Of a stretch of 64,000 nt of DNA, positions 50,873-61,552 are shown piece after piece. The notes below the pieces were generated by a model. That model was not told the DNA's origin and ran no database searches. It was given only the letters and a program-made list of their open reading frames with translations. The translations under genes were made by a program, and so were the position numbers. How positions within the stretch are numbered: position 1 is the stretch's first letter; the number at the start of each line of letters is the position of its first letter. Source of the DNA: Melastoma dodecandrum (lineage: Eukaryota; Streptophyta; Magnoliopsida; Myrtales; Melastomataceae); NCBI GenBank assembly GCA_029817715.1, contig JARUPY010000595.1, forward strand, positions 310,001 to 374,000, in the 5' to 3' direction.

Positions 50873-51619
50873 TCAGGCCGCCGGGCGATCGCGACGATCG
50901 CCGCGGTCGCGATCGTGATCACGGCGCGGCCGACGATCGCCGCCGCCGCCATGGTCCTGCTCGGCCTTGCGGTCCTGCGCCATCGGATCGTGCTCGAGGA
51001 TCTCGCCCTTGAAGATCCAGACCTTGATGCCGCAGGTGCCGTACGCGGTATGCGCGGTCGCCACGCCGTAGTCGACGTCGGCGCGCAACGTGTGCAGCGG
51101 CACGCGGCCTTCGCGGTACCATTCCAGGCGCGCGATTTCCGCGCCGCCGAGACGGCCCGAGCAGTTGATGCGGATGCCCTCGGCGCCGAGGCGCATGGCC
51201 GACTGCACGGCGCGCTTCATAGCGCGACGGAATGCGACGCGGCGCTCGAGCTGCTGGGCGATCGAGTCCGCGACCAGCGTCGCGTCGACCTCGGGCTTGC
51301 GCACCTCGACGATGTTGATGACGACCTCGCTGTCGGTCATCTTGGCGACCTGCTTGCGGATCTTGTCGATATCGGCGCCCTTCTTGCCAATGACGACGCC
51401 GGGCCGCGCGCTATGGATCGTCACCCGGCACTTCTTGTGCGGGCGCTCGATGATGATCTTCGACACGGCGGCCTGCTTCAGCGCCTTCATGAGCGCTTCG
51501 CGGATCGCGATGTCCTCGTGCAGCAGCTTGGCGTACTCGTCCCGCTGGGCGAACCACCGCGAGTCCCAGGTGCGGTTGATGCCGAGCCGAAGGCCGATCG
51601 GATTGACTTTCTGTCCCAT
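50873..51619 (-). CDS. rpsC: 30S ribosomal protein S3, with charged C-terminal tail
   Basis: Intact, 248 residues: [20 protein letters not shown], the KH domain [40 protein letters not shown] and [20 protein letters not shown]. The last 30 or so residues are an Arg/Asp/Gly-rich tail ([14 protein letters not shown]) like the one at the N-terminus of S5 in the same operon. Confidence 0.97.
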   Translation of the reverse strand: MGQKVNPIGLRLGINRTWDSRWFAQRDEYAKLLHEDIAIREALMKALKQAAVSKIIIERPHKKCRVTIHSARPGVVIGKKGADIDKIRKQVAKMTDSEVVINIVEVRKPEVDATLVADSIAQQLERRVAFRRAMKRAVQSAMRLGAEGIRINCSGRLGGAEIARLEWYREGRVPLHTLRADVDYGVATAHTAYGTCGIKVWIFKGEILEHDPMAQDRKAEQDHGGGGDRRPRRDHDRDRGDRRDRPAA

Positions 51620-51629
51620 CGTCTTCTCC

Positions 51630-52013
51630 TCAGGCCGCCTGCTCTTCGACTTCGCGCACGACGATCGTCAGGTTCGAGAAGGGCTTCTCGATGCGACCGG
51701 CGCGGCCGCGGGCGCGCGGCGAGAAGCGCTTCATGACGAGCGCCTTGCCGACATGCGCCTCGGCGACGATCAGGTCGTCGACGTCGAGATCGTGATTGTT
51801 TTCCGCATTGGCGATCGCGCTCTCGAGCGTCTTGCGGACGTCGAGCGCGATGCGCTTGCGCGAGAACTCGAGGTCGGCCAGCGCCGTCTCGACCTTCTTG
51901 CCGCGGATCAGCTGGGCGAGCAGGTTCAGCTTCTGCGGGCTGACGCGGATCATCCGGCAGACCGCCTTGGCCTCGGTCTCCTTGAGCGCGCGCTCTGTCT
52001 TCGGCTTGGACAT
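51630..52013 (-). CDS. rplV: 50S ribosomal protein L22
   Basis: 127 residues: [40 protein letters not shown], and [20 protein letters not shown]. The ATG overlaps the rpsS stop by one base. Confidence 0.97.
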   Translation of the reverse strand: MSKPKTERALKETEAKAVCRMIRVSPQKLNLLAQLIRGKKVETALADLEFSRKRIALDVRKTLESAIANAENNHDLDVDDLIVAEAHVGKALVMKRFSPRARGRAGRIEKPFSNLTIVVREVEEQAA

Positions 52014-52291
52014 CAGCCCCTCTTCGCTTTCTTGTCCGCGGCGTGGCCGTGGAACGTGCGCGTCGGCGAGAACTCGCCGAGCTTGTGGCCGATCATGTCC
52101 TCGGTGACGTTCACCGGCACGTGCTTGTGGCCGTTGTAGACGCCGAACGTCAGGCCGACGAATTGCGGCAGGATCGTCGAGCGGCGGCTCCAGATCTTGA
52201 TCACGTCGCCGCGGCCGGAGGCGCGCGCGGCGTCGGCCTTCTTGAGCAGATAGCCGTCGACGAACGGCCCTTTCCAGATGGATCGCGCCAT
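52013..52291 (-). CDS. rpsS: 30S ribosomal protein S19
   Basis: 92 residues from ATG 52291: [60 protein letters not shown] and [17 protein letters not shown]. Confidence 0.97.
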   Translation of the reverse strand: MARSIWKGPFVDGYLLKKADAARASGRGDVIKIWSRRSTILPQFVGLTFGVYNGHKHVPVNVTEDMIGHKLGEFSPTRTFHGHAADKKAKRG

Positions 52292-52296
52292 GGGGA

Positions 52297-53133
52297 TCAG
52301 CCCTTCTTCTTGCTCTTGTGACGCGATGTCACGATGAAGCGGTCGGTCGACTTGTTCGTGCGTGTCTTGTAACCCTTGGTCGGCTTGCCCCATGGCGTGA
52401 CTGGGTGGCGGCCGCCCGAGGTGCGGCCTTCGCCGCCGCCATGCGGATGGTCGACCGGGTTCATGACGACGCCGCGGTTATGCGGCCGGCGGCCGAGCCA
52501 GCGGCTGCGGCCGGCCTTGCCGATGGACGCATTCATGTGGTCGGGGTTCGATACCGCGCCGACCGTACCGAAGCACTGGCCGTGGACCAGGCGCTGCTCG
52601 CCGGAATTGAGACGCAGGATGACGTAGTCCTGGTCGCGGCCGACGACCTGCGCGAACGTGCCGGCCGAACGCACCATCGCCGCGCCCTTGCCGATCTTCA
52701 GCTCGATGTTGTGGACAATGGTGCCGACCGGCATGTTGCCGAGCGGCATGGCGTTGCCCGGCTTCACGTCGACGAGGTTACCCGCGACCACGCTGTCGCC
52801 AACACCAAGACGCTGCGGCGCCAGGATGTAGGCCAGCTCGCCATCGGCGTATTTGATCAGCGCGATGAACGCCGAACGGTTGGGATCGTATTCCAGCCGC
52901 TCGACCTTCGCCGCGCCGGTCTTGCGGCGCTTGAAATCGACCAGGCGGTAGGTCTGCTTGTGGCCGCCGCCGCGGAAACGCACGGTGATGCGGCCGGTGT
53001 TGTTGCGCCCGCCCGAACCGAGTTTGCCCTCGGTCAGCGCCTTGACCGGCTTGCCCTTGTGCAGCTCGGAGCGATCGACGATCGATAGCTGGCGAAGGCC
53101 CGGCGTGATCGGGTTGAATGTCTTGAGTGCCAT
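52297..53133 (-). CDS. rplB: 50S ribosomal protein L2
   Basis: Intact, 278 residues. [40 protein letters not shown], the peptidyl-transferase region [20 protein letters not shown] with the conserved His, and [17 protein letters not shown]. Confidence 0.98.
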   Translation of the reverse strand: MALKTFNPITPGLRQLSIVDRSELHKGKPVKALTEGKLGSGGRNNTGRITVRFRGGGHKQTYRLVDFKRRKTGAAKVERLEYDPNRSAFIALIKYADGELAYILAPQRLGVGDSVVAGNLVDVKPGNAMPLGNMPVGTIVHNIELKIGKGAAMVRSAGTFAQVVGRDQDYVILRLNSGEQRLVHGQCFGTVGAVSNPDHMNASIGKAGRSRWLGRRPHNRGVVMNPVDHPHGGGEGRTSGGRHPVTPWGKPTKGYKTRTNKSTDRFIVTSRHKSKKKG

Positions 53134-53143
53134 GGTTCTGCTC

Positions 53144-53470
53144 TCACAGGCCCGTCGTGACGTCGATGCGATCGCCGTCGGCGAGCGTCACGATGGCCTT
53201 TTTCACGTCGGATTGCTGGCCGCGCCGGCCCTTGAACACCTTGTGCTTGCCCTTGCGGACCAGCGTGTTCACGGCCTCGACCTTGACGTCGAACAGCTTC
53301 TCGACCGCAGCCTTGATCTCGGGCTTCGTCGCGTCCTTGCGGACTTTGAAGACGACCTGGTTCAGCTCGGAGGCGTAGGTCGCCTTTTCCGTGATAACGG
53401 GCGCGATGATCACGTCGTAATAGCGCGCCTCGATATGGCCTTTCGCGGCCTGGTTTTGGGCAGCACTCAT
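53144..53470 (-). CDS. rplW: 50S ribosomal protein L23
   Basis: 108 residues: [40 protein letters not shown] and [20 protein letters not shown]. Start overlaps the rplD stop by four bases. Confidence 0.97.
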   Translation of the reverse strand: MSAAQNQAAKGHIEARYYDVIIAPVITEKATYASELNQVVFKVRKDATKPEIKAAVEKLFDVKVEAVNTLVRKGKHKVFKGRRGQQSDVKKAIVTLADGDRIDVTTGL

Positions 53471-54093
53471 TTGAACCGCGCCTCCAGCGCTGAGACAGCC
53501 GCCTTGGTCAGAACGAGCTTCTTGCGGCGGAGAATGTCATAGACGTTGATGCCCTGGATGGGCAGCACGTCGATGTTTGGAATGTTGCGAGCGGCGAGCG
53601 CGAAGTTCGCCTCGGGCTCGGCGCCGTCGATGATGAGCGCGTTGACGAGCCCGATCTTCGAGAAATTGGCGAGGAGCGCCTTGGTCTTCGGCTCGGCGAC
53701 CTTGGCATCAGCCCACACGATGATGCCGCCGTCCTTGGCCTTGGACGACAGCGCGTGCTTCAGGCCCAGCGCACGCACCTTCTTCGGCAGCTCGTGCTCG
53801 TGCGAGCGCACGACCGGACCATGCGCCCGGCCGCCGCCGACGAATTGCGGGGCGCGCCGCGAGCCATGGCGGGCGCCGCCCGAGCCTTTCTGGTTGCCGA
53901 ACTTCTTACCGGTGCGCCAGATCTCGGAGCGGCCCTTGACCTTGTGCGTACCGGCGCGACGCTTCGCAAGCTGGTAGCGGACCATGCGGGCGAGCAGGTC
54001 GGCACGGGGCTCAAGCCCGAAGATGGCGTCGTCGAGGTCGATCGAGCCTCCGTCGGAGGCGGCGCCGTCGTGGGAGGTGATGTCGAGCTTCAT
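53467..54093 (-). CDS. rplD: 50S ribosomal protein L4
   Basis: Intact, 208 residues: [60 protein letters not shown] and [20 protein letters not shown]. In E. coli L4 regulates the S10 operon; whether it does so here is unknown. Confidence 0.97.
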   Translation of the reverse strand: MKLDITSHDGAASDGGSIDLDDAIFGLEPRADLLARMVRYQLAKRRAGTHKVKGRSEIWRTGKKFGNQKGSGGARHGSRRAPQFVGGGRAHGPVVRSHEHELPKKVRALGLKHALSSKAKDGGIIVWADAKVAEPKTKALLANFSKIGLVNALIIDGAEPEANFALAARNIPNIDVLPIQGINVYDILRRKKLVLTKAAVSALEARFK

Positions 54094-54098
54094 GTTTC

Positions 54099-54842
54099 TC
54101 AGGCCTCCGCGGCCGGCGTTTCGGCAGGCGCCGCGTGGTCGGCGTGCCCCGAGTCCGCATGACCATTGGCGAGCTTGAACTTGCCCGGATGGGGCACGTC
54201 CTTCGGGAGCGCTTTCTTGATGGCGTCGCGCACGGTGATCCAGCCGCCAGCGACACCGGGTACGGCGCCCTCGACCAGGATCAAGCCGCGCTCGACGTCG
54301 GTCTGCACGACCTTGAGGTTCAGCGTGGTCACGCGCTCGTAGCCGAGATGGCCGGGCATCTTCTTGTTCTTGAAGGTCTTGCCGGGGTCCTGGCGACCGC
54401 CGGTCGAGCCGTGCGAGCGATGCGAGATCGACACGCCGTGCGTCGCACGAAGACCACCGAAGTTCCAGCGCTTCATCGGCCCGGCGAACCCCTTGCCGGT
54501 CGAGGTCCCGGTGACGTCGACGAACTGGCCGACGGTGAAATGGTCGGCCGTGATCTCGGCGCCGACGGGCAGCAGCCCGTCTTCCTCGACGCGGAACTCG
54601 GCGAGCTTCATCTTCGGCTCGACCTTGGCGACGGCGAAACGACCGCGCTCCGCCTTCGAGACGTTCTTCACCTTGGCCGCCCCGATGCCGAGCTGCAGCG
54701 CCGTGTAGCCGTTCACGTCCTTGGTCCGATGCGCAACCACTTGGCAGCCCTCGACCTTGAGGACGGTCACCGGCACGTGCTCGCCGGTGTCCCTGAAGAC
54801 ACGGGTCATGCCGACCTTCTGCGCGATAACACCTGATCGCAT
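54099..54842 (-). CDS. rplC: 50S ribosomal protein L3
   Basis: Intact, 247 residues: [81 protein letters not shown] His/Ala/Glu-rich tail ([20 protein letters not shown]) extends the C-terminus. Confidence 0.97.
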   Translation of the reverse strand: MRSGVIAQKVGMTRVFRDTGEHVPVTVLKVEGCQVVAHRTKDVNGYTALQLGIGAAKVKNVSKAERGRFAVAKVEPKMKLAEFRVEEDGLLPVGAEITADHFTVGQFVDVTGTSTGKGFAGPMKRWNFGGLRATHGVSISHRSHGSTGGRQDPGKTFKNKKMPGHLGYERVTTLNLKVVQTDVERGLILVEGAVPGVAGGWITVRDAIKKALPKDVPHPGKFKLANGHADSGHADHAAPAETPAAEA

Positions 54843-54905
54843 TTCACTTCGTCTCCCGGAGGCGCTCGCGGCACAAAGGCCCGGCGTAGCTCCGCAAATT
54901 GAACC

Positions 54906-55014
54906 TTAGAGCTTGATCTCGACGTCGACGCCGGCGGCGAGATCGAGCTTCATGAGGGCGTCCACCGTCTGCGGGGTCGGGTCCACGATGTCGAGGACGC
55001 GCTTGTGCGTCCTG

Positions 55015-55055
<41 letters not shown>

Positions 55056-55214
55056 GCGGTTCACCGTGAACTTCTCGATCTTGGTCGGCAGCGGGATCGG
55101 GCCGCGAACTTGCGCCCCGGTCCGCCGCGCGGTCGACACGATCTCCTTGGTGGAGGTGTCGAGCACGCGGTGATCAAATGCCTTGAGCCTGATCCGGATA
55201 TTCTGGCCGTTCAT
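54906..55214 (-). CDS. rpsJ: 30S ribosomal protein S10
   Basis: 102 residues: [40 protein letters not shown] and [20 protein letters not shown]. First gene of the S10 block; 45 bp after tuf, with no obvious promoter in the gap. Confidence 0.97.
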
Positions 55215-55259
55215 TGCACTTTCTTCCTTATTCGGCCAGCGGCGGCCATTCCTGTCTGC

Positions 55260-55469
55260 TTACGCGGTGATCGAGGCCACCACGCCGGCGCCGACCGTGC
55301 GGCCACCTTCGCGGATTGCGAAACGAAGCTTCTCCTCCATGGCAATCGGCACGATGAGCTCGACGTCCATCGTCACGTTGTCACCCGGCATCACCATCTC
55401 CGTGCCTTCCGGCAGGGTCACGACACCCGTCACGTCGGTCGTGCGGAAGTAGAACTGCGGACGGTAGTT

Positions 55470-55505
<36 letters not shown>

Positions 55506-55514
55506 CGTGAGGAT

Positions 55515-55550
<36 letters not shown>

Positions 55551-56450
55551 GGAGCCGGGCTTGGCCAGGACCTGGCCGCGCTCGACGTCCTCGCGCTTGG
55601 TGCCGCGCAGCAGGGCGCCGATGTTGTCGCCGGCCTGGCCCTCGTCGAGGAGCTTGCGGAACATCTCGACGCCGGTGACCGTGGTCTTCTGCGTCGCCTT
55701 GAGACCAACGATCTCAACTTCCTCGCCGACCTTGACCACACCCTGCTCAACGCGGCCCGTGACCACGGTCCCGCGACCCGAGATCGAGAACACGTCTTCG
55801 ATCGGCATCAGGAACGGCTTGTCGAGCGGACGCTCCGGCTGCGGGATATATTCGTCGACGTTGCGCATCAGCTCGAGGATCGCGTCATGGCCGATCGCCG
55901 GCGTCTTGCCCTCGAGCGCGGCGACCGCCGAGCCCTTGATGATCGGAATGTCGTCGCCCGGGAAGTCGTACTCGGAGAGCAGGTCGCGGATCTCGACCTC
56001 GACCAGCTCGAGCAGCTCGGGGTCGTCGACCATGTCGACCTTGTTCAGGAACACGACGAGCGCCGGCACGCCGACCTGGCGGGCGAGCAGGATGTGCTCG
56101 CGGGTCTGCGGCATCGGGCCGTCGGCGGCGGAGACGACCAGGATCGCGCCGTCCATCTGCGCGGCGCCGGTGATCATGTTCTTCACATAGTCGGCGTGGC
56201 CGGGGCAGTCGACGTGCGCGTAGTGGCGATTCGGGGTCTCGTATTCGACGTGCGCGGTCGAGATCGTGATTCCGCGGGCGCGCTCCTCGGGCGCCTTGTC
56301 GATCTGGTCATACGCGGTGAAGGTCGCGCCGCCCGCCTTGGCGAGAACCTTGGTGATCGCTGCGGTCAGCGAGGTCTTGCCGTGGTCGACGTGACCGATC
56401 GTGCCGATGTTGCAGTGCGGCTTCGACCGCGAGAACTTTTCCTTTGCCAT
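55260..56450 (-). CDS. tuf: Elongation factor Tu
   Basis: GTPase that delivers aminoacyl-tRNA. Intact, 396 residues. G1 [11 protein letters not shown]2 region [14 protein letters not shown]3 [10 protein letters not shown]4 NKVDMVDD and G5 GSAVAALEG are all present; domains 2 and 3 follow ([40 protein letters not shown]). Alphaproteobacteria often have a second copy; only one is in this window. Confidence 0.98.
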
Positions 56451-56495
56451 CAGTCAGGCTCCTTCAGAAAGCGTCTATCGTTTGATGCGGGACGA

Positions 56496-58284
56496 TCAGG
56501 CGTACTTCGCCGTGACCTTGTCGGCCTCGTTCTTCGGCACCTGCTCGTAATGATCGAACTGCATCGTGAAGTTCGCGCGGCCCTGCGTGCCGGAGCGAAG
56601 CTGGTTGACGTAGCCGAACATGTTGGCGAGCGGGACCATCGCGTTGATCACGACCGCGTTTGCGCGCATGTCCTGACCCTGGACCTGGCCGCGGCGGACG
56701 AGCAGATCGCCCATGACCGAGCCGGTATAGTCTTCCGGCGTCGTCACCTCGACCTTCATGATCGGCTCGAGCAGAACCGAGCTGCCCTCCTTGAGGGCCT
56801 CGCGGAACGCCGCGCGGGACGCGATCTCGAAGGCGAGCGCCGAGGAATCGACGTCGTGATAGGCGCCGTCGATCAGCGTCGCCTTGACGTCGACGACGGG
56901 GAAGCCCGCGAGCACGCCCGAGCCCATCACGCTGTTGATGCCCTTTTCGACGCCGGGAATATATTCCTTCGGCACCGCGCCGCCGACGATCTTCGACTCG
57001 AAGGCCGAACCTGCACCCGGCTCGTTCGGCTCGAAGATGATCTTGACGCGAGCGAACTGGCCCGTGCCGCCGGTCTGCTTCTTGTGCGTGTAGTCCTTCT
57101 CGATCCGCTTGGTCAGCTTCTCGCGATAGGCCACCTGCGGCGCGCCGATGTTGGCGTCGACCTTGTAGGTACGGCGCAGGATGTCGACCTTGATGTCGAG
57201 ATGGAGCTCGCCCATCCCCTTGAGGATGGTCTGGCCCGACTCCTGGTCGGTCGAGACGCGGAAGGACGGATCCTCGGCGGCGAGCTTGGCCAGCGCGAGG
57301 CCGAGCTTCTCCTGGTCGGCCTTGGACTTCGGCTCGATCGCGATCTCGATGACCGGCTCGGGGAACTCCATCCGCTCCAGGATGACGGGCTTGAGCGTAT
57401 CGCACAGCGTGTCGCCGGTGCGGGTGTCCTTGAGGCCGGCCAGAGCGACGATGTCGCCGGCATAGGCCTCCTTGATGTCGACCCGGTCGTTCGCATGCAT
57501 CAGCAGCATGCGGCCGATGCGCTCCTTCTTCTCCTTGGTGGAGTTGAGGACGCCGGTGCCGGACTCGATGTGGCCCGAATAGACGCGCGCGAAGGTGATC
57601 GTGCCGACGAAGGGGTCGTCCATGATCTTGAAGGCGAGCATGGAGAACGGCTCGTTGTCGTCGGACTTGCGCACCATCTCCTCGCCGGTCGCCGGATCGA
57701 TGCCGCGGATCGCGGGCACGTCGACGGGCGACGGCAGGTAGGCGACGACGGCGTCGAGCAGCGGCTGCACGCCCTTGTTCTTGAACGCCGAGCCGCAGAG
57801 CACCGGGATGAAGGTGATGTCGCGCACGGCCTTGCGGATGAGGCGGGCGAGCGTCGCTTCGTCGGGCATCGTGCCGTCGAAGAACGCGGCCATGACCTCG
57901 TCGTCGAGCTCGACGGCGGCCTCGACCAGCTTCTCGCGATATTCCTCGGCCTGCGCCTTGAGGTGCTCGGGGATCTCCTCGTCGTGGAACTTGGCGCCGA
58001 GGCCCTCGTCCTCCCAGACGACCGCCTTCATGCGGACGAGGTCGATGATGCCCTTGAAGTCCGACTCCGCGCCGATCGGCAGCTGGATGCAGACGGGGCG
58101 ACCGCCGACCTTGGTCTTGATCTCGTCGACGCAACGGAAGAAATCCGCGCCGATCTTGTCCATCTTGTTGACGAAGCACACGCGCGGCACGCCGTACTTG
58201 TCGGCCTGGCGCCACACCTGCTCGGACTGCGGCTCGACACCTTCCTTGCCGTCGAACACGCATCCCGCGCCATCGAGCACGCGA

Positions 58285-58322
<38 letters not shown>

Positions 58323-58392
58323 GGGGGTGTCGATGATGTTGAGCCGTTTGTCCTGCCAGAACGTGGTCGTCGCGGCCGACGTGATGGTGATG

Positions 58393-58424
<32 letters not shown>

Positions 58425-58571
58425 GGTCGCAGCGCCATCGTGCACTTCGCCGATCTTGTGCGACTTGCCGGAATAGAAGAGGATCCGCTCGGTCGTCGTC
58501 GTCTTGCCCGCATCGATGTGGGCCATGATTCCGAAGTTGCGGTAGTCTTCGATCTTGTGATCGCGGGCCAT
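56496..58571 (-). CDS. fusA: Elongation factor G
   Basis: Translocase GTPase. Intact, 691 residues. G1 [16 protein letters not shown]2 [16 protein letters not shown]3 [21 protein letters not shown]4 [10 protein letters not shown]. Domain IV with [24 protein letters not shown] sequence ([20 protein letters not shown]) and domain [18 protein letters not shown]. 45 bp upstream of tuf. Confidence 0.98.
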
Positions 58572-58615
58572 GGGAATGTCCTCGGGGGAAGCGTCGAGAC
58601 GCCTCTCGGAGTGGG

Positions 58616-59086
58616 TTACCAGCGGTAGTGCGAGAAGGCGCGGTTGGCTTCCGCCATCCGGTGCGTGTCTTCCCGCTTCTTCACCGCGTTGCCGCGGTTG
58701 TTCGCCGCGTCCATCAGCTCGCCCGAGAGGCGCGCGGCCATCGTGTTCTCGCTGCGCGCGCCCGCCGCGGCGATCAACCAGCGGATCGCAAGTGCCTGCC
58801 GGCGCTCCAGACGAACCTCGACCGGGACCTGATAGGTCGCACCACCGACGCGGCGCGAGCGCACTTCGATGGCCGGAGCGACGTTTTCCAGCGCCTGCTT
58901 GAAGATGGGCAGCGGCTCGGAGCGCGCCTTGCGCTCGATGACCTCGAAGGCGCCATAGACGATGGCTTCGGCGGCCGACTTCTTGCCCTCATACATGACC
59001 GAGTTCATGAACTTGGTCACGATGATGTCGTGATACTTGGCGTCGGGAATGATTTCGCGCTTTTCGGCGCTGTGGCGGCGTGACAT
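58616..59086 (-). CDS. rpsG: 30S ribosomal protein S7
   Basis: Intact, 156 residues: [60 protein letters not shown] and [20 protein letters not shown]. Confidence 0.98.
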   Translation of the reverse strand: MSRRHSAEKREIIPDAKYHDIIVTKFMNSVMYEGKKSAAEAIVYGAFEVIERKARSEPLPIFKQALENVAPAIEVRSRRVGGATYQVPVEVRLERRQALAIRWLIAAAGARSENTMAARLSGELMDAANNRGNAVKKREDTHRMAEANRAFSHYRW

Positions 59087-59098
59087 TGGGCGATCCTC

Positions 59099-59470
59099 TT
59101 ATTTCGGGCGCTTGGCGCCGTACTTGGACCGGCGCTGCTTGCGGTTCTTGACGCCCTGCGTATCGAGCACGCCGCGCAGGATGTGGTAGCGCACGCCGGG
59201 CAGATCCTTGACGCGACCGCCGCGGATCATGACGACCGAGTGCTCCTGCAGATTGTGCCCCTCGCCGGGGATGTAGCCGATCACCTCGAAGCCGTTGGTG
59301 AGACGGACCTTGGCGACCTTGCGGAGCGCGGAGTTCGGCTTCTTCGGCGTCGTCGTGTAGACGCGCGTGCACACGCCACGCTTCTGCGGGCACTGCTGAA
59401 GATGGCGTGCCTTCTCGCGATAGGTCTTCGGTTGCCGGGGTTTCCGGATCAACTGGCTGATTGTCGGCAT
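59099..59470 (-). CDS. rpsL: 30S ribosomal protein S12
   Basis: 123 residues from ATG 59470: [40 protein letters not shown] and [20 protein letters not shown]. The lysines at the two main streptomycin-resistance positions (PKKPN and GRVKDL) are wild type. First gene of the str-S10-spc run; the leader upstream is 300 bases or more. Confidence 0.98.
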   Translation of the reverse strand: MPTISQLIRKPRQPKTYREKARHLQQCPQKRGVCTRVYTTTPKKPNSALRKVAKVRLTNGFEVIGYIPGEGHNLQEHSVVMIRGGRVKDLPGVRYHILRGVLDTQGVKNRKQRRSKYGAKRPK

Positions 59471-59525
59471 GCGCTCCGTAAACCCTGTTCCCAGACTGTC
59501 CAAGTACCTTCCAGCGACGCCCAAA

Positions 59526-59539
59526 GGGGCCGAAGCCCC
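59526..59539 (-). promoter_or_regulatory. Leader hairpin with TTCG loop
   Basis: On the transcribed strand GGGGC-TTCG-GCCCC followed by TTTGGG, 56 bases before the rpsL start. A very stable UUCG tetraloop; it could be an attenuator or protein-binding site, but this is only inference. Confidence 0.35.
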
Positions 59540-59781
59540 CCTGCGCGTCCCGCACTCGTTGCACCAAACGCAAACGAACAGCACCCGTCGCCTCTCAGGC
59601 TTCCGGTGCTGGTGCTGAGGCAGAGGACCCTGGTCGATCCAGGTTCGTGCATTCCGGCATCGGGCAAGCAAGCCGCCCGACAGGGATGTCTCAGTCGCTG
59701 GTAACGACAGCGTTTAGGTCCAAATGGTCCAGGACGGGACGCCCATGGACGAAAGACCTACGGCCTGTCGAAGTGGCGCGG

Positions 59782-59810
59782 AACCTATGCGGGGACGCGA
59801 GGGGCGTCAA
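59782..59810 (-). promoter_or_regulatory. Predicted promoter of the str-S10-spc operon
   Basis: On the minus strand TTGACG (59805-59810), a 17-bp spacer, and TAGGTT (59782-59787). The -35 is near perfect and the -10 poor. Transcription would begin near 59775, about 305 bases before rpsL. Confidence 0.4.
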
Positions 59811-59947
59811 CCCATTTTCCTGCGCGAAATTGCGTCGATCTCAGCGCCGACGTCCGGCACCGATCTTTGTCGGCAGAAAAGCGGGCGGGGCATGCGCCCC
59901 GTCCACCCTGCAATGTCCACCGCGGCCACAATCCGCGGCGCGGATGC

Positions 59948-60643
59948 TCACTCGCCGTAGGAGCAGCTACAGGTCTTGTGGACCTGCCTGTAGACCGTAG
60001 TCGGCACCTCGACGGTGCGCTGATACGTGCGATAGGTCGTGACCGGAACCTGCACCGCGGTGGTCACAGGGCGGTAGCTCGTGACCGGCACGTAGTGCGT
60101 GCGCTCCTCTACGCGATAGCCCTGGACGGGCACGGTGTAGCTGCGCGTCACCGGCCGGTAGACCGTCTGCGGCACGACATAGGTCTGCGTGACGGCGGGC
60201 TGGGCATAGGTGTACTGCGGCGCGGAATAGGCCGGCGCCTCGTAGCCCTCGCCCTCCTCGTAGCCGCCAGCATAGCCGGCGCCGGTCGCGACGCCGTAGC
60301 CGACGCCCGCGGCGACGCCGTAACCGATGCCCCTGGCGATGCCGTAGCCGCCGCCGTACGATCGGGCCACGCCGAAGCGCGCGCCGCGATAGCCGATGCC
60401 GCCGCCGTAGCCCGTGTGATAGCCGAACCCACCGTGGTAGCCGAAGCCGCCGTGGCCGCCGCTCCAACCGCCATTGCCGCCGGACCAGCCGCCATGGCCG
60501 CCACTCCAGCCGCCGCCGTGGCCACCGCCCCAGCTGCCGCCACCGCCGCCGTGCATCCCGCCGGCATCGGCCACGCCGGCGAAGGCGACGACGCAAGCCC
60601 CGGCAACGAGGCCAACCAAACCCTGTCTCGAAATCATACGCAT
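59948..60643 (-). CDS. Secreted Gly-rich protein with 14-residue tandem repeats
   Basis: Intact, 231 residues from ATG 60643 (AGGG upstream). A signal peptide (RQGLVGLVAGACVVAFAGVA) precedes a Gly/Trp/His-rich region with repeated WSGGHGG units, a Gly/Tyr segment with repeated GVGYGVA, and then about four and a half repeats of 14 residues with consensus xYRxxxRxxxVPVT: VYRPVTRSYTVPVQ, GYRVEERTHYVPVT, SYRPVTTAVQVPVT, TYRTYQRTVEVPTT. The C-terminus has two cysteines (CSCSYGE). No enzyme motif. Probably an extracellular or envelope structural protein. No family assigned. Confidence 0.7.
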   Translation of the reverse strand: MRMISRQGLVGLVAGACVVAFAGVADAGGMHGGGGGSWGGGHGGGWSGGHGGWSGGNGGWSGGHGGFGYHGGFGYHTGYGGGIGYRGARFGVARSYGGGYGIARGIGYGVAAGVGYGVATGAGYAGGYEEGEGYEAPAYSAPQYTYAQPAVTQTYVVPQTVYRPVTRSYTVPVQGYRVEERTHYVPVTSYRPVTTAVQVPVTTYRTYQRTVEVPTTVYRQVHKTCSCSYGE

Positions 60644-60802
60644 GACTGAAACCCTCACTCCCCGTCCGGGCCGCATGTTTCCCGATCCCCGAGGGATCCG
60701 TGCGAAAACGAGACGTCCGCGACCGTCAGGACCAACACCTCGCAAGTTTTGCTCCGCGAGACGGGCAGAATACAGAAGGAAGCCGGCTCGTCGTGGGCCT
60801 CT

Positions 60803-61177
60803 TTAGTCTTGTGTCTCGTTGGTGGTCACTTGGACAATGACCGGAATGCCTTCGGGCGGCATTCTGCGCCGGATGTCCGAGAAGATCGCCATCCGCGATC
60901 GCCGATACCATAGCCACAGCGCGAGCAGCACCACGCCGGCCGCGAAGCCGATCACGCAAACCGAAAACAGGGCCACGAAGACCCGTTCCGACAGGATGCT
61001 GGTGGTCAGGAGGGCGACAAGGAAGCTCGACGCAGAAGAAAAGAAGAAGATCGCGAAGTTCAAAAGGAGCGAGTCTGGCGGTCCCCGCTCAAGCTCCACG
61101 AGCTCGGATTCTGAGATCTCATAGATATCGAGGCGTTCGATCCTCGCTCGATTGATGGCAGGGAGTTGCTCCGCCAT
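60803..61177 (-). CDS. Hypothetical protein with two membrane helices
   Basis: Intact, 124 residues. The N-terminal 35 are acidic (YEISESELVELERG), followed by helices LLNFAIFFFSSASSFLVALL and FVALFSVCVIGFAAGVVLLA, and a basic C-terminus. No family assigned. Its ATG directly follows the stop of the DUF1883 gene, so the pair is coupled. Confidence 0.7.
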   Translation of the reverse strand: MAEQLPAINRARIERLDIYEISESELVELERGPPDSLLLNFAIFFFSSASSFLVALLTTSILSERVFVALFSVCVIGFAAGVVLLALWLWYRRSRMAIFSDIRRRMPPEGIPVIVQVTTNETQD

Positions 61178-61444
61178 TCACTGGGCGGCCAGCGTGCGGA
61201 CTGAGGCTCGGACCGAGCCTGGATATCCACCGAGATCGACCACGAGATGCCAATTGCCCGCTTCGGGCGCGGCGAGGCGAAATGGGGACTTTTCGGCCAG
61301 GCCGCCGTAGTATTTGTGCCGCTCGCCCCGCCGATAGCTCTCATAGTTCCTTTCGTCGAGGAGACGAACGTTCGCTTGATGATCGAGCGTCACCTCGACC
61401 ACTTCGTCCTTCTCGAGTTTCAGATCGTATTTTAGAAAGTTCAT
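61178..61444 (-). CDS. DUF1883 family protein
   Basis: 88 residues from ATG 61444 (MNFLKYDLKLEKDEVVEVTL); an in-frame ATG at 61453 adds three. DHQANVRLLDERNYESYRRG, HKYYGGLAEKSPFRL and WHLVVDLGGYPGSVRASV match the DUF1883 pattern, a small beta-rich fold sometimes fused to effector domains. The next gene, a two-helix membrane protein, begins directly at its stop. Confidence 0.83.
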   Translation of the reverse strand: MNFLKYDLKLEKDEVVEVTLDHQANVRLLDERNYESYRRGERHKYYGGLAEKSPFRLAAPEAGNWHLVVDLGGYPGSVRASVRTLAAQ

Positions 61445-61503
61445 CGGCGGCATTTCCGCGCATACGGCAGCTCCATCTCATTTAGCCGCTCCAGCGGAAT
61501 TGG

Positions 61504-61531
61504 AGAAGGCCCGCGTCACGGCGGGCCTTCT
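61504..61531. terminator. Rho-independent-type terminator after rpoC
   Basis: Perfect stem AGAAGGCCCGC / GCGGGCCTTCT with a six-base loop, 22 bases past the rpoC stop and before the DUF1883 gene. T-rich flanks are short (TTCTATTC on the plus side), so termination is probable but not certain. Confidence 0.65.
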
Positions 61532-61552
61532 TCTATTCGATCAATTATCGCC

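Larger units (their letters stand above)
59471..59947. other. Long upstream region of the ribosomal operon
   Basis: 477 bp without a convincing gene, between rpsL and the Gly-rich secreted protein gene. It contains the predicted promoter (59782-59810) and several short stems, for example that at 59526-59539, so the transcript would have a structured leader of roughly 300 bases. Confidence 0.5.

Noticed and set aside
55005..58628. A 1207-codon open frame on the plus strand opposite rpsJ, tuf and fusA
   Set aside because: It is antisense to three intact, highly conserved genes. High GC and strong codon bias remove stops from the complementary frame; the translation has the repetitive Asp/Arg/Leu/His composition of such shadows.
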